Positions 55,101 through 62,262 of a stretch of 64,000 nucleotides of DNA are shown piece after piece (within the stretch, counting starts at the first letter, position 1; each line of letters begins with the position of its first letter). The stretch lies in the NCBI GenBank assembly GCA_963780675.1, contig CAWACR010000004.1, forward strand, positions 58,623-122,622, read 5' to 3'. The DNA comes from JAHECE01 sp963780675. GTDB lineage: Bacteria > Actinomycetota > Actinomycetes > Actinomycetales > JAHECE01. A model generated the notes under the pieces. It had not been told where the DNA came from. It saw nothing but the letters and a program-made list of their open reading frames with translations, and did no database searches. The position numbers were made by a program, and so were the translations under genes.

Positions 55101-55682
55101 CCTGGCCATCTGGCGCGGCCTCGCCGCCCTCGCCACCCGCCTGACCAGCGCGAACGCCGACGACGGCGCAGCCCTGGACGTCGACCGCGTGCCCGTCCTC
55201 CGGGCCAGGGGAGGGTCGGACCCCGTCGCGCTCATCGCCCCGGCCGACGACGCCGCCGTCGCCGCCGAGCCCATGTGGGCCCAGGTCACGCGACGTGATC
55301 CCCGCCCCGCTCGCCGGCGGCCGAGGCTCTCGCGGACCTCCTCGACGTCGCGTCCCTCCCCGCCTCCTCGACCTCGCGAACGAGAGCGCTCGACCTCAGC
55401 GGAGGGCGCGAGGTCCCCACGCCGCTCGCCGTGCTTGCCCTGGTGCCCGTGGCCCCGCCGACCTACTGGGAGCACGAGGACCTGCGCGTCGATGGCACCC
55501 CGGTCGACTGGTGGGTCACGCCCGACGGCGTCCCCCACGCCGCCACCACCCAGGGCCTCGCCCGCGCCCTGGCCCAGGCGGCCCACCGCTGGGACGCCCG
55601 GTCGGCGATCGAGATCCTCCTCACGGACCCCACCCGGGCGGCCGAGCTCACCGCCGAGCAGGCCTGGGACGCCGCGCCGTAG
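52190..55682 (+). CDS. sacsin-like (HSP90-type) ATPase, interrupted by palindromic elements and indels
   Basis: A large actinobacterial protein with a sacsin N-terminal/GHKL ATPase domain, about 1,100 residues if restored. The N-terminal DRVIIELAQNAADAAAAS is the GHKL N-box, TAANTGAPLT and VGRFGVGFAAVRAVSDE are the G1 and G2 boxes. The remaining pieces lie in several frames: DTLVTARLRHPQERDLVARL, TYADLVERLVADGADPLPFV, DIRDLADAVDAMPLALAPER, FASFGLRVVHPDAAHPLLIR, AGTYVGDLPAVADLDAVAD, and DWWVTPDGVPHAATTQGLAR to the TAG at 55680. Palindromic elements of families A and B interrupt it at about 53189, 53613, 54041-54133 and 55367. Either decayed or full of sequence errors; function unknown. Confidence 0.7.
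53189..53256. repeat. palindromic element, family A, inside the sacsin-like gene
   Basis: Arms CGAGCGCTCTCGTTCGTGG and CACGAACGAGAGCGCTCGAC, inverted, slightly shorter than the intergenic copies: three bases of the arm consensus are missing. Restoring those would change the frame by a whole codon, so the original insertion may have been in frame. Confidence 0.88.
53613..53672. repeat. palindromic element, family B, inside the sacsin-like gene
   Basis: A 60-bp element with the same arms as the kinase copies (CCGAACGCGGGGTT... and ...ACCCCGCGTTCGG) and a different core. In the frame used upstream it introduces a stop (GVRRVD then TGA at 53639-53641). Confidence 0.92.
54041..54133. repeat. degenerate family B element followed by a family A half-arm
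   Basis: TGAACGCTAGGTCG ... CCGCCGCGTTCGGC has the spacing (about 62 bp) and ends of a decayed family B element; nine bases later ACGAGAGCGCGGTCGACCTC is a family A half-arm. Two families therefore lie next to each other in one gene. Confidence 0.6.
55367..55400. repeat. palindromic element, family A, single arm in frame
   Basis: One arm (CTCGACCTCGCGAACGAGAG then CGCTCGACCTCAGC). In the gene's sense frame it encodes STSRTRALDLSGG between DVASLPAS and REVPTPLAVLALVPV, so the insertion is tolerated in frame. Confidence 0.88.
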
Positions 55683-55788
55683 GCACTCGGACCTCCGCGG
55701 GTGCGTCCGGGGCGGAAGTTGCGGAATCAGTCGGGCAGAAGGTGCGTGATCGGTAGCCCAGAAGGTGTGTGAACGGTCGCGTAGACGC

Positions 55789-55938
55789 GTGCCGTACAGC
55801 CGACGCGTTGTCGACGACGAGTTCGACGCCCTCCTTGCCCGCCGGGAGGTCCGCTTGGACGACGCCGCCACACCCGAGGGACGGACGGGGCCCAGGCGTA
55901 CAATAACGCGTACGCCACCAGCCCGGGGGTCCCGATGA
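55789..55938 (+). pseudogene. remnant of an AAA+ ATPase (DUF4143-type) N-terminus
   Basis: A short frame from GTG 55789 reads MPYSRRVVDDEFDALLARRE, which resembles the first 20 residues of actinobacterial DUF4143-type ATPases, and then degenerates before the P-loop and stops at 55936-55938. The 60 bp ahead of it contain two copies of CAGAAGGTG[CT]GTG about 25 bp apart. Nothing else in the 252-bp gap between the sacsin-like gene and the antitoxin looks coding. Confidence 0.4.
55895..55916 (+). promoter_or_regulatory. operator palindrome of the YefM-YoeB module
   Basis: GGCGTAC-N8-GTACGCC, a perfect 7-bp inverted repeat with an AT-rich centre (AATAACGC), ending 18 bp before the antitoxin ATG. 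YefM-YoeB operons are autoregulated at such palindromes overlapping the promoter. TACAAT inside it fits a -10 box. Confidence 0.65.
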
Positions 55939-56222
55939 AGACGATGTCGTACTCGCAGTCGCGCGCGAACTACGCGGCGACCCTCGACGCGGTCGAGGCG
56001 GACCGGGAGGAGGTCGTCATCACGCGCGCCGGCCACGAGCCGGTCGTCATGCTGGCGCTCGCCGACTACGAGTCGCTGAAGGAGACGGCCTACCTGCTGC
56101 GCAACCCGGCGAACGCCCGTCGGCTGCTCGGGGCGATCGAGCGCCTCGAGGACGGTCGCGGCACGGAGCGCGGCCTCCGCAACGAGACGACCGACGACGA
56201 CGCCGCGGCCCGCAGCGCGTGA
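55935..56222 (+). CDS. Phd/YefM-family antitoxin
   Basis: 95 residues. MKTMSYSQSRANYAATLDAV and EEVVITRAGHEPVVMLALAD YESLKET are the YefM DNA-binding fold; the acidic C-terminal tail binds the toxin. Its TGA overlaps the toxin's GTG. It should repress the operon at the palindrome upstream. Confidence 0.93.
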   Translation: MKTMSYSQSRANYAATLDAVEADREEVVITRAGHEPVVMLALADYESLKETAYLLRNPANARRLLGAIERLEDGRGTERGLRNETTDDDAAARSA

Positions 56223-56491
56223 GGTACGTCTGGGACGAGGACGCCTGGGAGGACTACGTCGACTGGCAGAGCCAGGATCGGCGGGTTCTCCGGCGCATCA
56301 ACGACCTCCTGCGTGACATCGCCCGCGGGTCCCTCGAGGGCCGGCCCCACGAGGGGATCGGCAAACCTGAGTCGCTCAAGTACCTCAACGGTTACTGGTC
56401 GCGCCGCATCACGGACGAGCACCGGCTCGTCTACAAGGTGGTCGACCAGGAAGTCCGAATCGCGGCGTGCCGCTACCACTACGGCCGCTGA
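56219..56491 (+). CDS. Txe/YoeB-family toxin
   Basis: A 90-residue ribosome-dependent mRNA interferase. VWDEDAWEDYVDWQSQDRRV at the start, GIGKPESLKYLNGYWSRRIT and DEHRLVYKV, with the catalytic C-terminal RYHYGR. GTG start within the antitoxin's end. Frame intact. Confidence 0.94.
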   Translation: MRYVWDEDAWEDYVDWQSQDRRVLRRINDLLRDIARGSLEGRPHEGIGKPESLKYLNGYWSRRITDEHRLVYKVVDQEVRIAACRYHYGR

Positions 56492-56639
56492 GCCCACCAG
56501 CCGCCCCCGCCTGCGCCGGCCCCACCAGGCAAAACGCCCCCGCCAGAAATCGTTTCTCCCAGACTTATTGACACCACCCGGTCGCAGGAGAAGCATCCTT
56601 GAGCGACGGAGGTTTCGATACCAGCGCAGGGGGACAGGT

Positions 56640-57206
56640 ATGCCTTCAATCCAGGATGTCGCGGACCAGATCAACGCCAAGCTCGATTCCATTGTCGCGA
56701 GCACCGCCCAGAACGCGACGATCAGCGCGGAGATTCGCGACGAGGTCCAGACCCTCAATTCCCGGGTCGCCACGCTCGACGCCCACCTCCAGGCCGGCGT
56801 GGCCACGCTCTCGGGGGGCCTCTTTGCGATCCTCGAGGTCGGCCGGGCCTCGCTGGACGAGGCGCGGCACCACACCGCCCAGAACGACACGATCATCTGC
56901 CTGCTCGAGAACGCCAACGAACTGCTCTGCGGCATCACGCGCAAGCTCACCACGGAGATCGATCTCACCCGCACCCTCACGAACGCCACGAAGCGCCTGG
57001 AAGGGATCGCCGAGCGCGTGCAACCCGGCGCCGCCGCCGACTACGACCGCGACCTGGCGGCGCTCGAGCGCCTCGAGAAGTGCTGCCCGCCGCCCAAGAA
57101 GGAGCCGGAGCGCTGCCCGGAGCGGTGCGAGGTCCCCAAGCCCAGCCCGTATCACCCCAAGGGGCAGGACTGGCGGCCGCCCGAGGTCCGCGAACCCGTC
57201 GGCTGA
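56640..57206 (+). CDS. hypothetical coiled-coil protein with Cys-rich end (operon gene 1)
   Basis: Family not recognised. 188 residues. Residues 1-60 and 85-145 are heptad-rich helices (IQDVADQINAKLDSIVAST, LNSRVATLDAHLQAG, NATKRLEGIAERV); the centre has CLLENANELLCG. The C-terminus is Pro/Cys-rich (KCCPPPKKEPERCPERCEVP) and could bind metal. ATG at 56640, GGGGGACAGG upstream. It is 12 bp ahead of the HExxH gene and probably the first gene of a four-gene operon. A TTGACA at 56568-56573 may be its -35 box. Confidence 0.72.
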   Translation: MPSIQDVADQINAKLDSIVASTAQNATISAEIRDEVQTLNSRVATLDAHLQAGVATLSGGLFAILEVGRASLDEARHHTAQNDTIICLLENANELLCGITRKLTTEIDLTRTLTNATKRLEGIAERVQPGAAADYDRDLAALERLEKCCPPPKKEPERCPERCEVPKPSPYHPKGQDWRPPEVREPVG

Positions 57207-57218
57207 GCGGAGGGCATC

Positions 57219-58328
57219 GTGACCCTCTTCATCCAGAACGATGCGACGGGGGCGGGGGCCGGCACGCTCCAAGCCGCTCTCGCCTTCGTGCACCTGTCCA
57301 CGATCGCGAACTTCGACACCGGCCTGGGCCTGGGCACCGTCACGGGCAACCTCCAGCAGGTGACCTACGTCCGCACGGACCCGGGTGTCCCGCCCACGCG
57401 CCTGGACACCCTCGTGAACACGAACTTCGCGGTGAACGCCGCGGGCACGGACATCATCGTGCTCGCGGTGGGCAGCGATTTCACGCTCAACGACGGCTCA
57501 CTCATCACCACCCGTGGCGGCACGGCCCTCCCGCCCCAGGGCTCCGGAATGCCGGGGGACACGCTGAACAACACGGCGTCGTGCCTGGTCATCTACGACA
57601 CGAGCGACAACAACAGCAACGGATATTGCCTGGCCCGGCAGGGAACGGGCGGCACGATGGATCTGCGCCTTCCGCTTTCGGTGATGGCCTACCACGAGTT
57701 CTCGCACGCATTCCGCATCGTGAACAACAACCTTCTCGCCCTGACGGCACAATGCAATCCCTCCTCCCCGGAGGAGAACGCCGCAATCACGGACGAGAAC
57801 GACATGCGCACTCAACTCGCCACGTTCCTCGGCGAGCCTGTGCTCCTGCGGGACCCGGGCATCCACTGCGGCCAGAGCTGCGGGGGCGGTGGCGGCAACT
57901 CGTGCTGCATCGTCGCCTCGGTCACGTCCGGTTCGCCGCTCTCGGCCGAGGTCGCGGCGCTGCGCACGCTCCGCGACCAGTTCTTCCGGCGCAGCGAGAT
58001 CGGGCATGCGTTCTTCGAGTCGCTCCACTACTCCTACTACGCCTTCAGCCCGCAGGTGGTCGGGCAGATGGCCACGGACACGGACCTGCGCGCCACGGTC
58101 CTGGACGGCTTGGTGCGCCCGCTCATCCAGGTCCTCACCCTGGTCCGCGACTACGCGATCGACGGCGTGAGCGCGGCGGACCTGGGCGCTCGCTTCGTCC
58201 GGGGAACAGGCAGCGAGGACGACGTCGCCCGGTCGCGGGAGGCCCTCGCGCGCGCCATGGCGCTGGTCGCCGGAGGCGCGGAGGCCCCGGAGCGTCGCGG
58301 GCACCGCGCGCGGATCGGGCAGCCCTGA
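57219..58328 (+). CDS. HExxH metalloprotease-like protein with CFI-box-like C-terminus (operon gene 2)
   Basis: 369 residues. YHEFSHAFRIVNN at about residues 158-170 has the zincin HExxH motif. Around residues 217-245 a Cys-rich linker (CGQSCGGGGGNSCC) leads into IVASVTSGSPLSAEVAALRT LRDQFF and YYAFSPQVVGQMA, resembling the CFI-box C-terminal domain (Cys-x-I-A...GSP...LR.FRD...YY..SP). The N-terminal 140 residues are beta-rich (LQQVTYVRTDPGVPPTRLDT). There is no signal peptide, so it probably acts inside the cell. Whether it is an active protease is not certain; a third zinc ligand is not obvious. Confidence 0.7.
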   Translation: MTLFIQNDATGAGAGTLQAALAFVHLSTIANFDTGLGLGTVTGNLQQVTYVRTDPGVPPTRLDTLVNTNFAVNAAGTDIIVLAVGSDFTLNDGSLITTRGGTALPPQGSGMPGDTLNNTASCLVIYDTSDNNSNGYCLARQGTGGTMDLRLPLSVMAYHEFSHAFRIVNNNLLALTAQCNPSSPEENAAITDENDMRTQLATFLGEPVLLRDPGIHCGQSCGGGGGNSCCIVASVTSGSPLSAEVAALRTLRDQFFRRSEIGHAFFESLHYSYYAFSPQVVGQMATDTDLRATVLDGLVRPLIQVLTLVRDYAIDGVSAADLGARFVRGTGSEDDVARSREALARAMALVAGGAEAPERRGHRARIGQP

Positions 58329-58374
58329 CCAGGCCGAGGCCACGCCGTCGGAGCGCGCGGTCCGCGACCTGCTC

Positions 58375-58722
58375 GTGGAGCGCGCGCTGCCGGACCCGCA
58401 CATCCGGTGGGCCCTGCTGGAGCCGGTGCTGGCGTACTTCGGCCTGCTCGAGGAGATGCTCGACGGCGCGGAGCCGGCCACGCTCGGCGAGCACCTGGTC
58501 GACTTCGTGGTGCAGTGGGCCGGCCGCCTCCCGCTCGATGCACGCTGGGGCGTCCTCGACACGCACGAGGCGCGCGCGGAGGTGCGGATGCTGCGGTCCA
58601 CGCTGTTGCGTGACCCGAGGTCGCTCGCCGTGGCGCTGGGCAGGCTCGAGAAGGAGTTCGGGGCGGCGACGGGTGTGCGGGCCGCCGTCGATGAGGCACG
58701 CGCCGAAGGGGAGGCGTCATGA
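58375..58722 (+). CDS. hypothetical helical protein (operon gene 3)
   Basis: Family not recognised. About 115 residues from the GTG at 58375: LPDPHIRWALLEPVLAYFGL, LGEHLVDFVVQWAGRLPLDA, AEVRMLRSTLLRDPRSLAVA. All-helical, no membrane segment. The coding-like frame extends upstream (EATPSERAVRDLL) without a start codon, so either the start is unusual or an indel separates it from gene 2. Its TGA overlaps the gene 4 ATG. Confidence 0.6.
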   Translation: MERALPDPHIRWALLEPVLAYFGLLEEMLDGAEPATLGEHLVDFVVQWAGRLPLDARWGVLDTHEARAEVRMLRSTLLRDPRSLAVALGRLEKEFGAATGVRAAVDEARAEGEAS

Positions 58723-59240
58723 GCATCAGCACTCAGGGCCCCGGCAACGGGGGCAAGGGTGAGCCGGAGCTCCAGGCGAGCGTGGAGCGCGTCCGGCAGC
58801 GCGCCGGCGGTCTCGAGGTGACCCTCCGCCTGACGAACCCGGATCCGGCGCGCGCGCTCCACTACGTCGGGGACGTGCGCGGAATCGTGGTGGACGATGC
58901 GACCGGCGTCGTCACCGTGCGCCTCACGGACCAGGGCCGGGCGGCGATCCCCGGGGCCGTGAACGTGTTGCCGGACTTCCGGCGCGTGGACCCGGGCGGC
59001 ACCGCGCTGCTGGCCGTGCGTCTGCCCCCGGCGATCGTGCGGATGCGCACGGCCGCCGCGCCCACCGCCGAGGTGGAGCTGGAGCGACGGGAGGTGACCA
59101 CCGCCTCGCCTGTCGAGATCGTGGTCGGCTGGAGCGACACCCCGTACTACCCGGACACGCGCCCGGGCGCGGCGGACGTCCAGTCCACGGTGGCCTGGGA
59201 GAAGGGGGCGGCCCGGGTGGTGGTCGAGCCGGAGAAGTAG
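58719..59240 (+). CDS. hypothetical beta-sandwich protein (operon gene 4)
   Basis: Family not recognised. 173 residues: a disordered N-terminus (MSISTQGPGNGGKGEPE) then alternating strands (GGLEVTLRLTNPDPARALHY, GIVVDDATGVVTVRLT, TALLAVRLPPAIVRM, SPVEIVVGWSDTPYYPD) that look like an immunoglobulin-like beta sandwich. ATG overlaps the stop of gene 3 by four bases (ATGA), so both are co-translated. Frame intact. Confidence 0.7.
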   Translation: MSISTQGPGNGGKGEPELQASVERVRQRAGGLEVTLRLTNPDPARALHYVGDVRGIVVDDATGVVTVRLTDQGRAAIPGAVNVLPDFRRVDPGGTALLAVRLPPAIVRMRTAAAPTAEVELERREVTTASPVEIVVGWSDTPYYPDTRPGAADVQSTVAWEKGAARVVVEPEK

Positions 59241-59364
59241 CCGACGACGGCGCCCGGCGGCGTGGAGAAGATCCTCGGCGCGCATTGGTCGCCCGGGCCG
59301 GTCCCGAATTCGGGACTCCTGATCGGAGCCCGATGTGCTGGCGGCGGAGGTGCCCCGCCGCGCC

Positions 59365-59666
59365 TCAGACCTCCAGATCGAAGGCGATCTCGATCGCTCG
59401 CGAGAGTGCGGCCTCCTGGGCCGGCAGGAGGTGGCCGATCTGCCGGCCAGGCGGCCCACGGGGATCGTGAGGACGTTGTCGCAGCTCACGGCGCTCTCGT
59501 GGTCGAGACCGTTGGCCGGGCCGACCAGGACCTCGGTCGACAGGCCGCGGATCGTGCTCGTGATCGGCGCGACCGTGACCCTGGTCAGGTACGGGCGGAC
59601 GATCTCCCGGGTGAGGACGAGCACGGGACGCGCCTTGTCGAGTTGCGCGATGTGGATGGGCCTCAT
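59365..59666 (-). CDS. MazF/PemK-family toxin, frame broken once
   Basis: About 100 residues. MRPIHIAQLDKARPVLVLTR, VTVAPITSTIRGLSTEVLV, GLDHESAVSCDNVLTIPVGR are canonical MazF. One base lost where GGC meets CAG (about 59444) shifts the frame; corrected, it ends QEAALSRAIEIAFDLEV at 59365. ATG at 59666 overlaps the antitoxin stop. Confidence 0.88.
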
Positions 59667-59902
59667 CAGTCGAGATCGTCCATCCGGACCCGGCTCCCGT
59701 AGGCGGCCAACTCGTCAAGGTCGGCGTCGGTCGGCGCGCCGGTGAGGATGGCGACGTCCCGCTCGGCGATCTCCCGCCGCCGTTCCTGCTCGAGCGCGCG
59801 GATCACCACGGCGGCGCGGCTGGTGGCCCGACCCGACCTCACGAGGTCGTCGATGTACGCGACGAGCGGCTCCGGAAGGCGCACGGCGATCTGACGGCTC
59901 AT
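59666..59902 (-). CDS. ribbon-helix-helix antitoxin of the MazF-like toxin
   Basis: 78 residues: SRQIAVRLPEPLVAYIDDLV followed by TSRAAVVIRALEQERRREIA is an RHH DNA-binding fold; the C-terminus (TDADLDELAAYGSRVRMDDL) is acidic and likely toxin-binding. ATG at 59902; its TGA overlaps the toxin's ATG. Confidence 0.88.
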   Translation of the reverse strand: MSRQIAVRLPEPLVAYIDDLVRSGRATSRAAVVIRALEQERRREIAERDVAILTGAPTDADLDELAAYGSRVRMDDLD

Positions 59903-60115
59903 CCCACCATGGTAGCGAATTGGGATTCAGGGGACAGCCGGGTCCCGGCGTGGGAACCTACGCAAGAACGAGGACGACGACGGCGCCCCTCGCCCTCGCG
60001 ACGGCCCACCGCCCGGCACCCCACGCGCTCGCGCACGAGCGAGATGCCCCGCCCGCGGCACGCGAGCCGAGCACCACGACGCCGCCAGCCGCAGCCACCG
60101 AAAGAAGGGACCACC

Positions 60116-61459
60116 GTGACCATCCCCACCACCGGCCCCCTGGCCGCGCCCGGCGACCACCGGATCCGCCTCACGGAGCCCGAGGCCCTGGCCAACCTCC
60201 ACACCCTGCTCCAGCTGACCGCAACCGGCGCCCTCCGCTGCAGCGAGAAGACGCTGCGCCCGACGGCGGCCACCACCTCGACCATCGCCCGGCCACCTCG
60301 CCCACGGCGACTTCTACGCGACGGACGCGATCGCTGCGTTCGCGTGGCCCCTCCTGCTCCAGGCCGGCGGCCTCGCGACGATCGAGAACGGCCGCCTGAC
60401 GCTCACCCCCGCCGGCCGCCGCGCCCAGCGCAAGCCGGGCGCCGAGGTCATCGCCACGCTCTGGCAGCGCTGGCTCACGCGCGGCCTCATCGACGAGATG
60501 AGCCGCGTCGAGGCCATCAAGGGCCAGCGCTCCGCCGCCGCCCTCAGCGCCGTCACCCCCCGCCGCCAGACGGTCGCCCGCGCGCTGGCCACGTGCCCGC
60601 CGGAGGAATGGGTCGCCGTCGACGACCTCTTCACCACCATGCGCCGACGCCGCCTCAGCCCGACGGTCGCCCGCAACGAGCGGGCGCAGTGGAAGCTCTA
60701 CCTCGGCGAGGCGCGGTACGGCAGCCTCGGCTACGACGGCCCCCACACGTGGGAGCTGCTCGAGGGCCGCTACACCCTCGCCGTCGTCTTCGAGTACGCG
60801 GGCACCCTGGGCCTGGTGGACCTGGACTACGCCCACCCCGACCACGCGCGCACCGACTTCCGGGACTACTGGGGCGCGGACGACCTGCGCGCCCTCAGCC
60901 GCTACGACGGCCTGCAGGCGATCCGCCTCACCGCGCTCGGCCGCTACGCGCTCGGCCTCACCTCCACCTACGAACCGCCCGCCGCGCCCGAACCAGCCCG
61001 CAGCCTCGAGGTCCTCGACACCCTGGACATCGTCGTCACCGGCGACCTCGCCCCGGGCGACGAGATCCTGCTCTCCGGCTTCGCCGAGCGCACGTCGGAC
61101 CGCGTCTGGGCCCTGACGACGGCGAGCCTCCTCACCGCGGTCGACGCCGGACGCGACCTCGCGGACGTCGCCGCCTTCCTCCGGCAGCCACGCCGCGAAC
61201 GAGATCCCCGACGCCGTCACCCGGCCTCCTCGCCGACGTCACCCGCCGCGCCGCGCAGATCACCGACCTGGGCCCCGTCCGCCTCGTCGAGTGCGCCGAC
61301 CCCGCGCTCGCCACGCTGATCGCCCGCGACCGAGCCCTTCGCGCCCTGTGCAGGCCCGTCGGCGACCGGCACCTCGCCGTTCCCCTCGACCAGGAGCCGG
61401 CCTTCCGCAAGGCGCTCCTCCGGCTGGGGTACGCCCTGCCGGGACAGCCGACGCCCTGA
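60116..61459 (+). CDS. hypothetical protein with Helicase_C_3-like C-terminus, frameshifted
   Basis: About 445 residues if restored. GTG at 60116 behind AAGAAGGG. The N-terminal part IRLTEPEALANLHTLLQLTA and the winged-helix-like ATIENGRLTLTPAGRRAQRK suggest DNA binding; the centre (YDGLQAIRLTALGRYALGLT) and the end VRLVECADPALATLIARDRA with VPLDQEPAFRKALLRLGYAL resemble the helicase-associated XPB N-terminal (Helicase_C_3) domain. Frame breaks near 60295 and 61197. I cannot assign a function; an unusual relative of the helicase-associated protein at 46.8 kb is the best guess. Confidence 0.55.
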   Translation: MTIPTTGPLAAPGDHRIRLTEPEALANLHTLLQLTATGALRCSEKTLRPTAATTSTIARPPRPRRLLRDGRDRCVRVAPPAPGRRPRDDRERPPDAHPRRPPRPAQAGRRGHRHALAALAHARPHRRDEPRRGHQGPALRRRPQRRHPPPPDGRPRAGHVPAGGMGRRRRPLHHHAPTPPQPDGRPQRAGAVEALPRRGAVRQPRLRRPPHVGAARGPLHPRRRLRVRGHPGPGGPGLRPPRPRAHRLPGLLGRGRPARPQPLRRPAGDPPHRARPLRARPHLHLRTARRARTSPQPRGPRHPGHRRHRRPRPGRRDPALRLRRAHVGPRLGPDDGEPPHRGRRRTRPRGRRRLPPAATPRTRSPTPSPGLLADVTRRAAQITDLGPVRLVECADPALATLIARDRALRALCRPVGDRHLAVPLDQEPAFRKALLRLGYALPGQPTP

Positions 61460-61568
61460 GGCGCCCGGCGCCTGGAAGGCGACAAGGCGAGGACGACGAC
61501 GGCGCCCGCCGCCCCGCGCGGCCGTCACCTCACCGCGTGTACGGGTCCGCGTTCACGCCGCCCGCCCC

Positions 61569-61959
61569 TCACCGCACCAGCAGCACCGTCACACCCGTGA
61601 TCGGCGCGCGGGCGAGCCGGGCGTCCGCGGTCAGGAGCGGCGCCCCGAGCGCCCCGGCCAGCGCGACGTAGTGCGCGTCGGCGATCCGCACCGCGTGCCG
61701 CAGGCCCCACACGTCCCCGAGCAGCGGCACCGCCGTCACCCGGGTGCACGGGAACGTCCCCCACGCCTCGACCGCGCCGTCGGCCTCGGCGCCGCGTGAT
61801 CTGCCCCGCACGCTCGAGCCGGGCCAACGCTGACAGCACCTCGGTGTCGATCAGGGCGGGCGCGACGACCTCCGCCCCCCGCAGCCGCTCCCACGTCGGC
61901 TCACGCAGGTGGCTCGGGAGGAGCGCGTGGACGGCCGCGCTCGCGTCGAGGACGAGCAT
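61569..61959 (-). CDS. vapC: VapC-type PIN-domain toxin, frame broken once
   Basis: About 130 residues. MLVLDASAAVHALLPSH (first acidic residue), ALIDTEVLSALARLERAGQI, then in the next frame RIADAHYVALAGALGAPLLT ADARLARAP (catalytic acidic residues). One base gained before GCC near 61793 is the only break. ATG at 61959 overlaps the end of the antitoxin gene. A site-specific ribonuclease by family. Confidence 0.86.
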
Positions 61960-62252
61960 CACGCCTCGCGCCGCGCCGGAGCCCCGCCGGCGTCTCGGCG
62001 GAGCCCCCGCCGGCTCACCGGCCGGGTCGTACTCGACGCGCACCTGGTCCAGCGCCCCCACGACGTCGATCGCCCGCGCTGGCCCCCGCGAGGCCCCTGG
62101 CCCGCGATCCACTCCTCGATCGTCGGCCGCGACAGGTCTCGCCGGAGCAACCGCGTCACGTACTCGGACATGGTCACCCCCTGCGCCCGCGCGCGTGCGG
62201 CCAGCGCTGCGTGCAGGTCGTCGGGCAGGTTCTTCACCTGGAGCGTGCTCAC
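61959..62252 (-). CDS. vapB: FitA/VapB-type antitoxin
   Basis: The N-terminal TLQVKNLPDDLHAALAARAR with GVTMSEYVTRLLRRDLSRPT is an RHH antitoxin of the FitA type. After about residue 52 the sense frame probably shifts (ARAIDVVGALDQVRVEYDPA in another frame), so the end is uncertain. The stop overlaps the toxin ATG. ATG at 62252. Confidence 0.82.
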   Translation of the reverse strand: MSTLQVKNLPDDLHAALAARARAQGVTMSEYVTRLLRRDLSRPTIEEWIAGQGPRGGQRGRSTSWGRWTRCASSTTRPVSRRGLRRDAGGAPARREA

Positions 62253-62262
62253 AGCATGAACG

